Assembly: GCA_963778185.1 (NCBI GenBank)
Contig: CAVZTF010000005.1
Span: forward strand, 58,414-122,413
DNA length: 64,000 nt
Reading direction: 5' to 3'
From: RPQJ01 sp963778185
GTDB taxonomy: Bacteria; Pseudomonadota; Gammaproteobacteria; Steroidobacterales; Steroidobacteraceae
Positions 19,069 to 30,312 of the stretch are shown piece by piece. Position 1 is the first letter of the stretch. Every line of letters begins with the position of its first letter. The position numbers and the translations under genes are program-made. The notes beneath the pieces were generated by a model. That model was not told the origin of the DNA. It did not search any database and saw nothing but the letters and a program-made list of their open reading frames with translations.

Positions 19069-20984
19069 GCTTGCTCTCCCGGCGCTGCGGCCAGCCTGTC
19101 GAGGATCACCTTGTGGATCGTCCCCGGCTTGATCGGCCGGCCGCGAACCTCGGTCCAGCAGTCGATGTCCACCAGGAAGCGCGCCCGCAACATCCAGGCG
19201 AGCGCGGAGTAGCGGCGGTTGTCCGCGTCGATGATCGGCTCATCGATGCGGTCGGCCCAGTTGTTCTCGATCGTGATCACCTTGCGGAATCGCTTGAGGA
19301 TGCCGCCGATGCCCGGCGGCATGGGCTGGATGAAGCGCAGGTGCAGGGAGGAGACGGCGTGGCCATCCTTGCGCACCCGCCCGACGGCCTCCTCGATCGC
19401 GCCGCGCGTGCTGCCCCAGCCGACGACCAGCAGCTCGCCCTCCGGGTCACCGAACACCTCCGGCGGCTGCAGGGTCTTCGCCAGCGCGGCGAGCTTGTTG
19501 CTGCGATTGCGCAGGCCTTCCTCGTTGTTGGCCGGGTCGTAGGCCACCTTGCTCGACCGATCGTGCGCGAGGCCCGTGAGCGTGTGCATGCCGTTCGGCT
19601 GTCCCGGCACGAAGCGCTGGAACAACCCCGTCATCGCGTCCCAGCCGTAGGGCGTCGCGTCCGGCGGCACCGGGCTCTGGTCGATGGGCGGCGCCAGCCA
19701 GCCCTCGCTGAACTGGGGGCGCGGGAAGGGCTGCTGCGCGGTGGAGAGGGCCGCGTCGGAGAGCACCACGACCACCATGTTGAAGGTCTCGGCGATCTTG
19801 CGCGCGGTGATCATCGAGTAGAAGCAGTCCTCGATGCCGCTCGCCGCCATCACCACCTTGGGCGCATCGCCATGGCTGCCGTAGCAGGCCGTCAGCAGGT
19901 CGCCCTGCTCCACCTTGGTGGGCTGGCCCGTGCTCGGCCCGCCACGCTGCACGTTGAGCACCACCAGCGGTATCTCGGCCATGACGGCGAGCCCGATCGC
20001 CTCCTGCTTGAGGGAATAGCCGGGCCCCGACGTGACGGTGACGGCGCACTTGCCCGCGTAGGACGCCCCGATCGCGAACGTGACGGCCGCGATCTCATCC
20101 TCCGCCTGGTGCACGAGGCCGCCGACCTTCTCGAAGACGTCGCTCAGGTAGTGCGACACCGAGGTCGCCGGCGTGATCGGGTACATGGCGCAGATCTCCA
20201 TGCCCGAGGCCAGGATGCCGAGCGCCGCCGCCGTATTGCCGTTCACGACGATCTGCGGCTCGCTCGACTGCACCGCCGGAATGCGGAACTTCAGGTCGAG
20301 GTTGGCCTCGGCCCACAGCCAGCCCGCGTCGAGCAGCGCCATGTTGGCCTTCACGACCTTCTCGTCCTTCTTGCGCAGCGCGTACGCCACCTGCTCGCGA
20401 CCGAGCGCCGGGTCGAGGCTGTAGATGCTGCACAGCATGCCGAGCACGAACATGTTCTTGCCGCGACGCGCGTCGGAAACGAGCTTCAGGCATTCGCGCT
20501 CGAGCGGGACCTCGTTGACGCGGTACCCGTCCGCCCGCAGGCGATCCACGGTCTCGGCATACAACGCGGCGACCTTCGGGTCGCGATGCTCGCGCCACAT
20601 GGACTCGAGCAGGATGGTGCAGCCGGGTTTCAACTCGCCGTCGCGCACGCGCCCGAGCAGCACCTGCTCGTTGAAGGCAACCACCAGGTCGGTCTCGTCG
20701 CCGCCGTTGGTCACCGGGCCCGCGCCCATGCGGATACGGATGCCGCTCGCACCGGCCACGCTGCGCGCGGGGGGCTGGATTTCCGCCGGGATGATCTCGA
20801 CGGTCCAGATCCCGTTGCCCATCTTGGCCGCGATCGCCGCGAGCGACTGGCCGCAGCGCTGCGCGCCCTCGCCCGAGTCGCTGATGACCTCGACGATGTG
20901 CTCCTGGAGGGTGATTGCCGGCTTCTGGCCGGCGCGAGGACAGGACTCGATGGAGTCGTCCTGCAGTGCGTGCGCTGCTGTCAT
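19065..20984 (-). CDS. korA: 2-oxoacid:ferredoxin oxidoreductase alpha subunit (gamma-alpha fusion, KorA-like)
   Basis: 639 aa. The N-terminal 190 residues are the gamma domain (SDSGEGAQRCGQSLAAIAAK; GDETDLVVAFNEQVL), fused to the alpha domain with VNGNTAAALGILASGMEICAMYPITPATS and the conserved QAEDEIAAVTFAIGASYAG and TSGPGYSLKQEAIG. Forms the oxidoreductase with KorB. ATG 20984 overlaps the upstream gene by 4 nt; the open frame to 21605 beyond it is a shadow of that gene. Confidence 0.9.
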   Translation of the reverse strand: MTAAHALQDDSIESCPRAGQKPAITLQEHIVEVISDSGEGAQRCGQSLAAIAAKMGNGIWTVEIIPAEIQPPARSVAGASGIRIRMGAGPVTNGGDETDLVVAFNEQVLLGRVRDGELKPGCTILLESMWREHRDPKVAALYAETVDRLRADGYRVNEVPLERECLKLVSDARRGKNMFVLGMLCSIYSLDPALGREQVAYALRKKDEKVVKANMALLDAGWLWAEANLDLKFRIPAVQSSEPQIVVNGNTAAALGILASGMEICAMYPITPATSVSHYLSDVFEKVGGLVHQAEDEIAAVTFAIGASYAGKCAVTVTSGPGYSLKQEAIGLAVMAEIPLVVLNVQRGGPSTGQPTKVEQGDLLTACYGSHGDAPKVVMAASGIEDCFYSMITARKIAETFNMVVVVLSDAALSTAQQPFPRPQFSEGWLAPPIDQSPVPPDATPYGWDAMTGLFQRFVPGQPNGMHTLTGLAHDRSSKVAYDPANNEEGLRNRSNKLAALAKTLQPPEVFGDPEGELLVVGWGSTRGAIEEAVGRVRKDGHAVSSLHLRFIQPMPPGIGGILKRFRKVITIENNWADRIDEPIIDADNRRYSALAWMLRARFLVDIDCWTEVRGRPIKPGTIHKVILDRLAAAPGEQA

Positions 20985-22522
20985 GGGTTTGCCGCCGGAG
21001 GTTGGGTCGCGCGCATCGGCGAGCGCACGAGTGCGAATTCGTGTTCGTCGAGGTCGATGCCGAAAAGGCTGCGGGCCGGGTCGTTGCGATCCTCGCAGTA
21101 GACGCTCTCGGTGTCGCGCAGTCCGAGCCAGGCTTTCATGCTGCGGGCCGCGCGCCGCCCCGCGCCCATGGCCTGGATGACCGTGGCGGCGCCGGTGACG
21201 ATGTCGCCGCCCGCGTACACGCCGGCAATCGAGGTCGCGAGGTTCTCGTCGGTCGCAATGTAGCCGCGGCGGTCGAGCTTGAACCTGGAGGTCTGGCCGA
21301 GGATGGGGTTGGCATTGGTGCCGATCGCATAGACGACGAGGTCGGCTTCGATTTCGAATTCGCTGCCCTCCACCGCCACTGGACGGCGGCGCCCGGAGGC
21401 GTCCGGCTCCCCGAGCTCCATGCGCACGCAGCGCAGGCCGCGCACGCCCTTGTGGCCGTCGTCGAGCACTTCGACCGGGCTCGTGAGCCACTCGAACACG
21501 ATGCCCTCCTCCTCGGCGTGGTGGACCTCCTCGGCGCGGGCCGGGGCCTCCGTCCGCGAGCGCCGGTAGACGCAGGTGACCCGCTCGGCACCGAGCCTGA
21601 GGCACACGCGCAGCGCGTCCATCGCCGTGTTTCCGGCGCCGATCACGGCGACGCGACGTCCGGGCGGCAGCGGCGTGTCGTAATTCGGGAACTCACGCGC
21701 ATGCATCAGGTTGCAGCGCGTCAGGAGCTCGTTGGCCGACAGCACGCCGTTCAGGGACTCGCCGGGAATGCCCATGAAGCTCGGGTAGCCGGCCCCCGTG
21801 CCGATGAAGACGGCGTGGAACCCCATTTCCGTGAGCATCTGCTCGACGGTGAAGAGGCGCCCCGCCAGCGTGTTGCACTCGAACCTGATGCCGAGTTGCA
21901 CCAGCTTGGCGATCTCGGCGTCCACCACCGAGTTCGGCAGGCGGAACTCGGGGATGCCGTACTTGAGCACGCCGCCCGCCTCGTGGAAGGCCTCGAACAC
22001 CGTCACCTCGCAGCCGGCCTTGGCCATGTCCGCCGCACAGGCCATGCCGGCCGGGCCCGAGCCCACGATGCCGACCCGGTAGCCGCTGGCCTCGATGTAG
22101 GGAACGTTGCTCCAGCCCTCCGCGATCGCCATGTCGCCGACCCATCGCTCGAGCCGCCCGATCGCGACCGGCTCCAGCGAATCGCCGACCGTGCAGACGC
22201 CCTCGCACTGGCTCTCCTGCGGGCAGACCCGGCCGCACACCGCGGGCAGCAGGTTGGTGGCCGTGATGACGTCGTAGGCGCCGTGGTAATTCTTCTCGGT
22301 GATCTTGCGGATGAACTGCGGAATCGCGATGTTCACCGGGCAGCCGCTCACGCAGGGCTGCTCGGGGCACATCAGGCAGCGGTCCGCCTCGCGCATTGCA
22401 TCTTCGAGGCGGTAGCCACAGTTCACCTCGTCGAAGTTCCGGGCCCGTACCGCGGGGTCCTGCTCGCGGGCCGGCGTGCGCTCCTGCGGGATGGTGCGTA
22501 TCGTCTTTTTCTTCGGAGCCAT
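20981..22522 (-). CDS. NfnB/GltD-like NAD(P)-dependent FAD iron-sulfur oxidoreductase
   Basis: 513 aa. The N-terminal cluster domain has CLMCPEQPCVSGCPVN and CGRVCPQESQCEGVC. The FAD site is VGIVGSGPAGMACAADMAKAG, the NADP(H) site is VAVIGAGNTAMDALR, and the second FAD motif is GVYAGGDIVTGAATV. This is the glutamate-synthase small-subunit fold, but no large subunit gltB is near. Instead it pairs with an NfnA-like protein and KorAB, as in NADH-dependent ferredoxin:NADP+ oxidoreductase. ATG 22522 overlaps the upstream stop by 1 nt. Confidence 0.88.
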   Translation of the reverse strand: MAPKKKTIRTIPQERTPAREQDPAVRARNFDEVNCGYRLEDAMREADRCLMCPEQPCVSGCPVNIAIPQFIRKITEKNYHGAYDVITATNLLPAVCGRVCPQESQCEGVCTVGDSLEPVAIGRLERWVGDMAIAEGWSNVPYIEASGYRVGIVGSGPAGMACAADMAKAGCEVTVFEAFHEAGGVLKYGIPEFRLPNSVVDAEIAKLVQLGIRFECNTLAGRLFTVEQMLTEMGFHAVFIGTGAGYPSFMGIPGESLNGVLSANELLTRCNLMHAREFPNYDTPLPPGRRVAVIGAGNTAMDALRVCLRLGAERVTCVYRRSRTEAPARAEEVHHAEEEGIVFEWLTSPVEVLDDGHKGVRGLRCVRMELGEPDASGRRRPVAVEGSEFEIEADLVVYAIGTNANPILGQTSRFKLDRRGYIATDENLATSIAGVYAGGDIVTGAATVIQAMGAGRRAARSMKAWLGLRDTESVYCEDRNDPARSLFGIDLDEHEFALVRSPMRATQPPAANP

Positions 22523-23418
22523 CAGCCGGACTCTCCCTGGGTGGTCTGCGCGCCGTCGGGGTCGCGCATGCGGCAGTTGTCCTGCCAGCGCGCGGTCGCC
22601 TCCCGCTCGGTCGCCTTGAAGCGCTGCAGCCGGGACATCAGGTCGTCGAAGTCCACGAGGTGCCCGTCGAAGTCCGGGCCGTCGACGCACGCGAACTTCA
22701 CCACCTCGCCGATCTTGACGCGGCAGCCGCCGCACATGCCCGTGCCGTCCACCATCACGGGATTGAGACTGACGACGGTCCTGATGCCCACCGGGCGCGT
22801 TGCTTCCGCGCAGCCTTTCATCATGATGGGAGGCCCGATCGCGACGCACTCGTCGATGTCCGGGTGCTGCGCGATCGCCTGTTTCATCCCCTCGGTCACG
22901 AGCCCCTTGATGCCCGCCGAGCCGTCGTCCGTGCACAGGATCAGCTCGTCGCAGGTGGCCCGGAACTTGTCCTCCCAGAACACGAGGCCGCGGTTGCGGA
23001 AGCCGAGGATCCCGATGACGTACGCCCCGCTCTCCTTGTAGGCGCGGGCCTGCGGGTACACCGGCGCGACGCCGAGGCCGCCGCCCACGCACATGACCTT
23101 GCGAGCCGCGCCGACGTGGCTCGGGATTCCCATCGGGCCGACCAGCGCGTGCAGGCAGGTGCCGACGCGGCAGGACTGCTGCATTTCCCGCGTGGTCTTG
23201 CCGACCGCCTGGATGACGAGCGTGACGGTACCGCGCCCGCGGTCGAAGTCGGCGATCGTGAGCGGTATGCGCTCACCGTGCTCGTGCTCCATCACGATCA
23301 CGAATTGCCCCGCGCGCGCGGCGCGAGCGAGCATCGGGTGGCGCACCTCGAGCAGGAAGGTGACGTCGGAAAAGTCCTCGCGCCGGACGATTTCGTTCCT
23401 CAGACCTGATGGTTCCAA
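22522..23418 (-). CDS. NfnA / sulfide dehydrogenase-like FAD/NAD-binding subunit
   Basis: About 298 aa, ferredoxin-NADP reductase fold. VRHPMLARAARAGQFVIVMEHEHGERIPLTIAD gives the FAD barrel, KVMCVGGGLGVAPVYPQARAY the NAD site, and GTGMCGGCRV with FACVDGPDFDGHLVDFD the [2Fe-2S] binding loop. Pairs with the following NfnB/GltD-like subunit. The start is uncertain: TTG 23418 has AGGGGG 9 nt upstream and is preferred, while a TTG at 23439 would add seven residues. First gene of the Kor/Nfn operon. Confidence 0.85.
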   Translation of the reverse strand: MEPSGLRNEIVRREDFSDVTFLLEVRHPMLARAARAGQFVIVMEHEHGERIPLTIADFDRGRGTVTLVIQAVGKTTREMQQSCRVGTCLHALVGPMGIPSHVGAARKVMCVGGGLGVAPVYPQARAYKESGAYVIGILGFRNRGLVFWEDKFRATCDELILCTDDGSAGIKGLVTEGMKQAIAQHPDIDECVAIGPPIMMKGCAEATRPVGIRTVVSLNPVMVDGTGMCGGCRVKIGEVVKFACVDGPDFDGHLVDFDDLMSRLQRFKATEREATARWQDNCRMRDPDGAQTTQGESG

Positions 23419-23705
23419 GTACCTGTACCCCCTGAACAAGGCCCCTGTCGCGCGGACCGGAAATTGGCGTCAGGTAGTACCTCCCGGCGGCGAGCTACCG
23501 CAATCCGTGTAATCGCGGACGGAGCGCCGGTCTTTGCGCACCCGGCGAGCGGTCCTGCACAGCGGGCCGAACAAGGAGGATCCCGGCTCCATAACCGCGG
23601 GCGAGCAGCTCAGGCGCAAATGAGCTTGACGGCACGCCAATCCTGTTGCGTAATCACCACAGTCACAGCCGCGCCGGCACGGCGCAATACCGAGGGGAGA
23701 TGTCT
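23419..23705 (+). promoter_or_regulatory. Divergent intergenic region before the TonB receptor
   Basis: 287 nt between the Kor/Nfn operon and the receptor gene. A possible plus-strand promoter has TTGACG at 23626-23631 and TAATCA at 23651-23656, but the 19-nt spacing is long. A GAGGGGAG ribosome site sits just before the receptor start. No riboswitch was recognised here. Confidence 0.3.
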
Positions 23706-26167
<2,462 letters not shown>

Positions 26168-26195
<28 letters not shown>

Positions 26196-27592
26196 GACGG
26201 CGGTAACGGGGGCCCCGGCGTGAGCCGGGGCCCCTGCTTCCTGCCCGCGAGCCGGCGGGCGAGAACGCCGTGGGCGCGGCGTCCAAGCGGATAGCGCCAC
26301 GCCATGAGCAGCATGGGCACGAGCAGCGCGCACGGCCAGGCGACGAACGCCACCTTGAGACCCGCCGCCGCCTCGGGCGTGAGCCCTTCGCGCGCGCTCG
26401 TGAACCCGAAGGCCGCCGGTATCGCAAGCGCGATGGCACCGCCGATGCCCTGGTTCAGCTTGGTCACCAGCGCCTGGAACGAGAAGAAGATCGCGGCCCG
26501 CTCCTGTCGGTTGCGCCAGACGTCGTAGTCGACGATGTCGGCCAGCAGCGACGGCAGCGCAATCGACGACAGGCCGAGGAAGAACCCGAACGCCGCCATG
26601 ATGACGATCATCGGGCGCAGCGATCCCGGTCCTGGCGCGAGCGTCAGCACCGTGAGCAGTGCGAGCATCATGCCGCCCGCGGCGACGGCCCACGCGCGGT
26701 GCTTCTCCACCCGCTTCATCACCTGCAGCCACAACGGCATGCCGAGCGCCATCGCGAGCGTCATCGGCAGCGCGATGTGCGGCACCTTGTCGGGCAGCCC
26801 GAGGTAATGGCTCGCGTAGATCACGAACAGGCTCGACACGGCGCCCGTCGCGAGGCCGAACAGCACCTGGGTCGCGAGGAAGTAACGCAGCGGCGGCGTG
26901 TCGCGCAGCGCGCCATACAGGTCCGATGGCCGGATGCGCCGCGTGGGGACCCGCAGCTGCGGCTCCGGGACTGCCAAGCACATGAGCACGACGGCGAGCG
27001 GCAGGCCGACGGCGATGAACAGCCCGATCGCGCGCATCACGGACGGCGAGAATTCCGTCGTGCCACCGGCGAGCAGCACGGGCGACGCCATGAACAGCAC
27101 CCCGCCGACGAAGCCGAGCAACTGTCGCCAAAGCGCGATGCGCGAGCGCTCGTGGTAGTCCCGTGACAGCCCCGCGGCCATGGCGGTGTGGGGAATCTCC
27201 ACCAGCGTCCAGCCGAGCGTCACCACGAGGTACCACCCGAGCAGGTAAGCGGGGCCCGACTGCGGGCCCGGGCTGTAGAGAAACCACGCGCTGGCCGCCA
27301 CGAGCGCGGCGCCGGCCAGCATCCACGGCTTGCGCGTGCCCGAGCGATCGGAGAGGTATCCGATCAGTGGATCGGTCAACCCGTCGAAGATCCTCGCGAT
27401 GAACGTTGCCGTCGCGAGCCCTGCGATCGTGACCGCGCTGTGCTCGAGATAGAAGTTCGGCAGCACGGCCGCGGTCGGCGACATGAGCATCGACAACGGC
27501 AGGTTGACGAGGCCGAACACCAGCAGGAGGTGGCCCGGCAGCCGCGGCGCGTCAGGGTCGTTTGCGCGGTCGGTCACAAATCTGTCCCTCAT
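26168..27592 (-). CDS. GPH-family (MelB-like) MFS sugar:cation symporter
   Basis: 474 aa, 12 predicted membrane helices. FIARIFDGLTDPLIGYLSDRSGTRKPWMLAG is the hallmark of glycoside-pentoside-hexuronide symporters, and LVEIPHTAMAAGLSRDYHERSRI is the usual second motif. It would import a glycoside or similar solute with H+ or Na+. The last codons overlap the receptor gene's end by 28 nt and run through a strong hairpin, so the C-terminal tail may be unusual. Divergent from the M23 gene. Confidence 0.88.
26209..26234. terminator. 11-bp perfect hairpin between convergent receptor and symporter genes
   Basis: Arms GGGGCCCCGGC and GCCGGGGCCCC with a GTGA loop. It lies 14 nt past the receptor stop and inside the last codons of the symporter. 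There is no T-tract on the plus strand, so termination activity is inferred from position and strength only. Confidence 0.5.
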
Positions 27593-27684
27593 CCGGCCTG
27601 AGGATTGCCTTGCCGGCGGGGGTGGCGTTAATTGTCCACTCAGTCCGCACGGCAGACGGACCGGCCATCGACGAGGGCATACGG

Positions 27685-28587
27685 TTGGCTTTTGTCATTC
27701 TCTCAACAGGCGCCCTGACCGACTCACGGCTGCGCACGATTGGAGCACGAACGCTGCTGCTGTGCACCGGCGTCGCGATGATCGGCATGCTCGCGGGCGG
27801 CCTCGCGCTGGGCTATCGGATCGGCCAGCTCAAGGCGGCCGGGCAGTCGCCGGCCGGCAGCCCTTCGGCACTCCGTCTCGACCAGCCCGAAGGCCGCATG
27901 ATCGTCGACCGGATCGGGGCGCTCTCGGGCCGCCTGAACCGCCTGGAAAGCGAGGCTGCCGTCCTGGCCAAGCGCGTCGGAATCAAGATCCAGCTGCAGG
28001 ACACGGACGAGCCGTTGTCGGCCCCTGAAGACGCGAACGACGCCGGCGTCGGCGGCGCGCTCGTCCCCGAACCGAGCGGCGGCCCCCTGCTGCCGGTCGC
28101 GGGGCTCGAGGCCGAGCTCGAGCGCCTCGAATTTGCATTTGACGCGATGGTGGACGTCGCCAACGACCGCGACCTCGAATCCATGGCGTTCCCGAGCCGG
28201 CTGCCGGTCGTGGGTCGTGCCGTGAATTCCGGGTTCGGCGTGCGCCGCGACCCCATGACCGGCCGGCTCGCGCGGCACATGGGCATCGACATCGCGGCGC
28301 CGTCGGGAACGCCGATCCGCGCCAGCGCCGGCGGCAAGGTCCGTTCGGCCGGGTATCGCGGCCCTTACGGCTACGTCGTCGAGATCGACCATGGCAACGG
28401 GCTCGTCACGCGTTACGCCCATGCATCGCGGCTCTACGTCCGCGCCGGCGACCTCGTGATGCCGCAGCAGAGGATCGCCGCCGTCGGCACGACCGGGCGT
28501 TCGACCGGTCCGCACCTGCATTTCGAGGTCATCCGCAACGGCGTCCACGTCGAGCCGAGGAACTACCTCGCGCGCAACGGCACCTGA
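27685..28587 (+). CDS. M23 family metallopeptidase (murein endopeptidase), membrane anchored
   Basis: 300 aa. Start TTG 27685 is chosen because GAGGG lies 7 nt upstream and the resulting N-terminus (AFVILSTGALTDSRLRTIG) fits this peptidase group; a longer frame exists upstream without such support. A membrane helix (LLLCTGVAMIGMLAGGLALGY) is followed by a coiled coil and the LytM domain with HMGIDIAAPSG, RYAHASRL and GPHLHFEV, giving all zinc ligands. Cleaves peptidoglycan cross-links in the periplasm. Lies with a bactofilin, a pairing known to shape the cell wall. Confidence 0.9.
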   Translation: MAFVILSTGALTDSRLRTIGARTLLLCTGVAMIGMLAGGLALGYRIGQLKAAGQSPAGSPSALRLDQPEGRMIVDRIGALSGRLNRLESEAAVLAKRVGIKIQLQDTDEPLSAPEDANDAGVGGALVPEPSGGPLLPVAGLEAELERLEFAFDAMVDVANDRDLESMAFPSRLPVVGRAVNSGFGVRRDPMTGRLARHMGIDIAAPSGTPIRASAGGKVRSAGYRGPYGYVVEIDHGNGLVTRYAHASRLYVRAGDLVMPQQRIAAVGTTGRSTGPHLHFEVIRNGVHVEPRNYLARNGT

Positions 28588-28596
28588 CGGTCCGCC

Positions 28597-28965
28597 ATGG
28601 CGACGCTGAGCTCCTCGGCCACGCGAAGACTGTCGGGCGCGAACTACGAGCTGACCTCCCGCCGCGGCGTCACCAACGGGCTGCTGATCGGGGGGCTGGT
28701 GCTGATGGTGGTGGCCCTGGCGGGCGCCGGCGTGCAGCTGCTGGCGCCGATCCTCGCGCCGACCACCGCGCTCGCGGAAACGCGGCGCGAGAATTCGCGG
28801 CTGCGCGAGCAGGCTGAGCGTGCCCGCATCGAGCTGCAGTTCGAGCGCGCCACGCGCGTGGAACTCGAGCGGCAGACGGCCGAGCTCAATGAAAAGGTAA
28901 CCCAGCTCGCCACGCAGCTGGAATTCTTCAATGCCCACAGCGGCAAGGCCCGCAAGGCCGACTGA
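28597..28965 (+). CDS. Membrane protein with coiled coil, bactofilin locus
   Basis: 122 aa. One membrane helix (GLLIGGLVLMVVALAGAGVQLL) near residues 27-50, then an E/R/L-rich coiled coil from about 62 to 112. Family not recognised. Its place 9 nt after the M23 peptidase and 29 nt before the bactofilin suggests it is a scaffold or adaptor between them; this is inference. Confidence 0.75.
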   Translation: MATLSSSATRRLSGANYELTSRRGVTNGLLIGGLVLMVVALAGAGVQLLAPILAPTTALAETRRENSRLREQAERARIELQFERATRVELERQTAELNEKVTQLATQLEFFNAHSGKARKAD

Positions 28966-28994
28966 TCCGCCGCACTCAACGAGGGTCGAGACCG

Positions 28995-29423
28995 ATGTTC
29001 CGTCGCAAGCAAAACAAGTCGATCGAGGTCACCAAGCTCTCCAGCCTGGTATCAGTCAACGTGCGAGTTGCCGGAGACGTGATCTTCACCGGCGGCGTGC
29101 GCGTCGACGGTCAGGTCGACGGCAACGTGGTCGGCAAGGACGGCGACCACAGCCTGCTCGTGCTGAGCGAGAAAGGCACCATCACCGGCAACGTCAAGGT
29201 GTACGACGCGGTGGTCAATGGCACTGTCTGCGGCGACATCGAGGTCGAGCACTTCCTCGAGCTGCAGGCGAACGCGCGCGTCTCGGGCAACATCACCTAT
29301 CGCCAGCTGCAGATGGAATGCGGCGCCGGCGTGGACGGCCGGCTCGAGCGACGCGACGATACGGCCCAGTCTGTCGCAGGTTCCGGCACCAACGTGGTGA
29401 CGCTGCCCGTCGCCGCCGGTTGA
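28995..29423 (+). CDS. Bactofilin (polymer-forming cytoskeletal protein)
   Basis: 142 aa. The DUF583 beta-helix core runs from about residue 14 to 115, with hydrophobic repeats such as VAGDVIFTGGVRVDGQVDG, GNVKVYDAVVNGTVCGDIEV and NARVSGNITYRQLQ, flanked by short disordered tails. Bactofilins polymerise without nucleotide and recruit cell-wall enzymes at set places; the upstream M23 peptidase is the likely client. Confidence 0.92.
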   Translation: MFRRKQNKSIEVTKLSSLVSVNVRVAGDVIFTGGVRVDGQVDGNVVGKDGDHSLLVLSEKGTITGNVKVYDAVVNGTVCGDIEVEHFLELQANARVSGNITYRQLQMECGAGVDGRLERRDDTAQSVAGSGTNVVTLPVAAG

Positions 29424-29466
29424 CCTGGATCAAGGACGGGCCCGCCCGCGCGCCTATCATCGGCGC

Positions 29467-29859
29467 ATGCTTCCGCGCAATCGCTGGTTCATCGCGGCGG
29501 CGCTGGCCTATGCGCTGCTCGGCGGGCTGCTGGCACTCGCCTGGCTCGCGTTTCCGGCCGCATTGCCGCCGTACGCGCTGCGCGCGCATGCCCACCTGAT
29601 GCTGATGGGCTTCCTCGGCATGATGATCTTCGGCGTCGGGCTGCACGTGCTCCCGCGCTTCACGGGCCGCCCGCTCTACTCCGAGCGCATGGCCGACGCA
29701 CAGTTCGCGCTCGTGAATGCCGGTCTGCTCGCGATGGTGGCGGGGTGGCTCGGCGGACTGCGCGTGGCCGCGCTGGCCGGCGGAGCGGTGCTGTGGGCGG
29801 GCCTGCTGCTCTTCGCGGTGAACGTGGTGGCGACCGTGCGCCCATGGGCACGCCGGTGA
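29467..29859 (+). CDS. Small heme-copper-oxidase-like membrane protein
   Basis: 130 aa with about four membrane helices. The segment RAHAHLMLMGFLGMMIFGVG followed by LHVLPRFTGRPL resembles one helix pair of cbb3-type oxidase subunit I and NnrS proteins, with candidate heme or metal histidines. Far too short for an oxidase subunit. The same HA-F-G-LPRF pattern recurs in the thioredoxin-fusion protein two genes downstream. Could be a heme/copper-handling or sensor membrane unit; function unknown. Confidence 0.7.
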   Translation: MLPRNRWFIAAALAYALLGGLLALAWLAFPAALPPYALRAHAHLMLMGFLGMMIFGVGLHVLPRFTGRPLYSERMADAQFALVNAGLLAMVAGWLGGLRVAALAGGAVLWAGLLLFAVNVVATVRPWARR

Positions 29860-29865
29860 ACAACC

Positions 29866-30312
29866 ATGACTGAGTACAACGGCTGCGAGCTCCCTGAAGA
29901 CCTCTGGTACGACCTCGACTACCTCTGGGCGCGTCCGAACGGCGACGGCACGTTTACCGTGGGCCTGACGGATCCGGCCCAGACCATGGCCGGCCGCGTG
30001 GTCGCCGCGACCTTTCGCAAGCCCGGAACGCACCGCGGCGCGGGGCGCCACCTCGGCACGCTCGAGTCGGGCAAATGGGTCGGCGGTATCCCCGCGCCCT
30101 TCGACGGGACCATCGAGCGCGTGAACCCGGCGGTGGTGGAGGATCCCGGCCTCGTCAACGTGTCGCCGTACACCGACGCGTGGCTGATCGTGCTGCGGCC
30201 CGACGACGTGGATGCCGCCCTGGCGCGGCTGAAGTGTGGTCCCGAGGCCATCGCCGCGCTAAAGGCCTGGATCGACAAGTACGAGCTGCAGTGCATGCGC
30301 TGCACCCAATGA
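29866..30312 (+). CDS. GcvH-like lipoyl-carrier protein
   Basis: 148 aa. The lipoyl-domain core is visible: HLGTLESGKWVGGIPAPFDG with the candidate lipoylated lysine in ESGKW, then NPAVVEDPGLVNVSPYTDAWLIVLRP as in glycine-cleavage H protein. It differs from GcvH in having a long N-terminal extension and a C-terminal CMRC motif that could be redox active or bind metal. No gcvT or gcvP is near. It is coupled (ATGA overlap) to a thioredoxin-fusion gene, so a dihydrolipoyl-thiol redox role is plausible, but inferred. Confidence 0.82.
   Translation: MTEYNGCELPEDLWYDLDYLWARPNGDGTFTVGLTDPAQTMAGRVVAATFRKPGTHRGAGRHLGTLESGKWVGGIPAPFDGTIERVNPAVVEDPGLVNVSPYTDAWLIVLRPDDVDAALARLKCGPEAIAALKAWIDKYELQCMRCTQ

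Noticed and set aside
23440..23700. Possible riboswitch before the TonB receptor (GGCGAGC... and GGAGGATCC stretches)
   Set aside because: The pieces do not assemble into cobalamin, glycine or other known aptamer cores.
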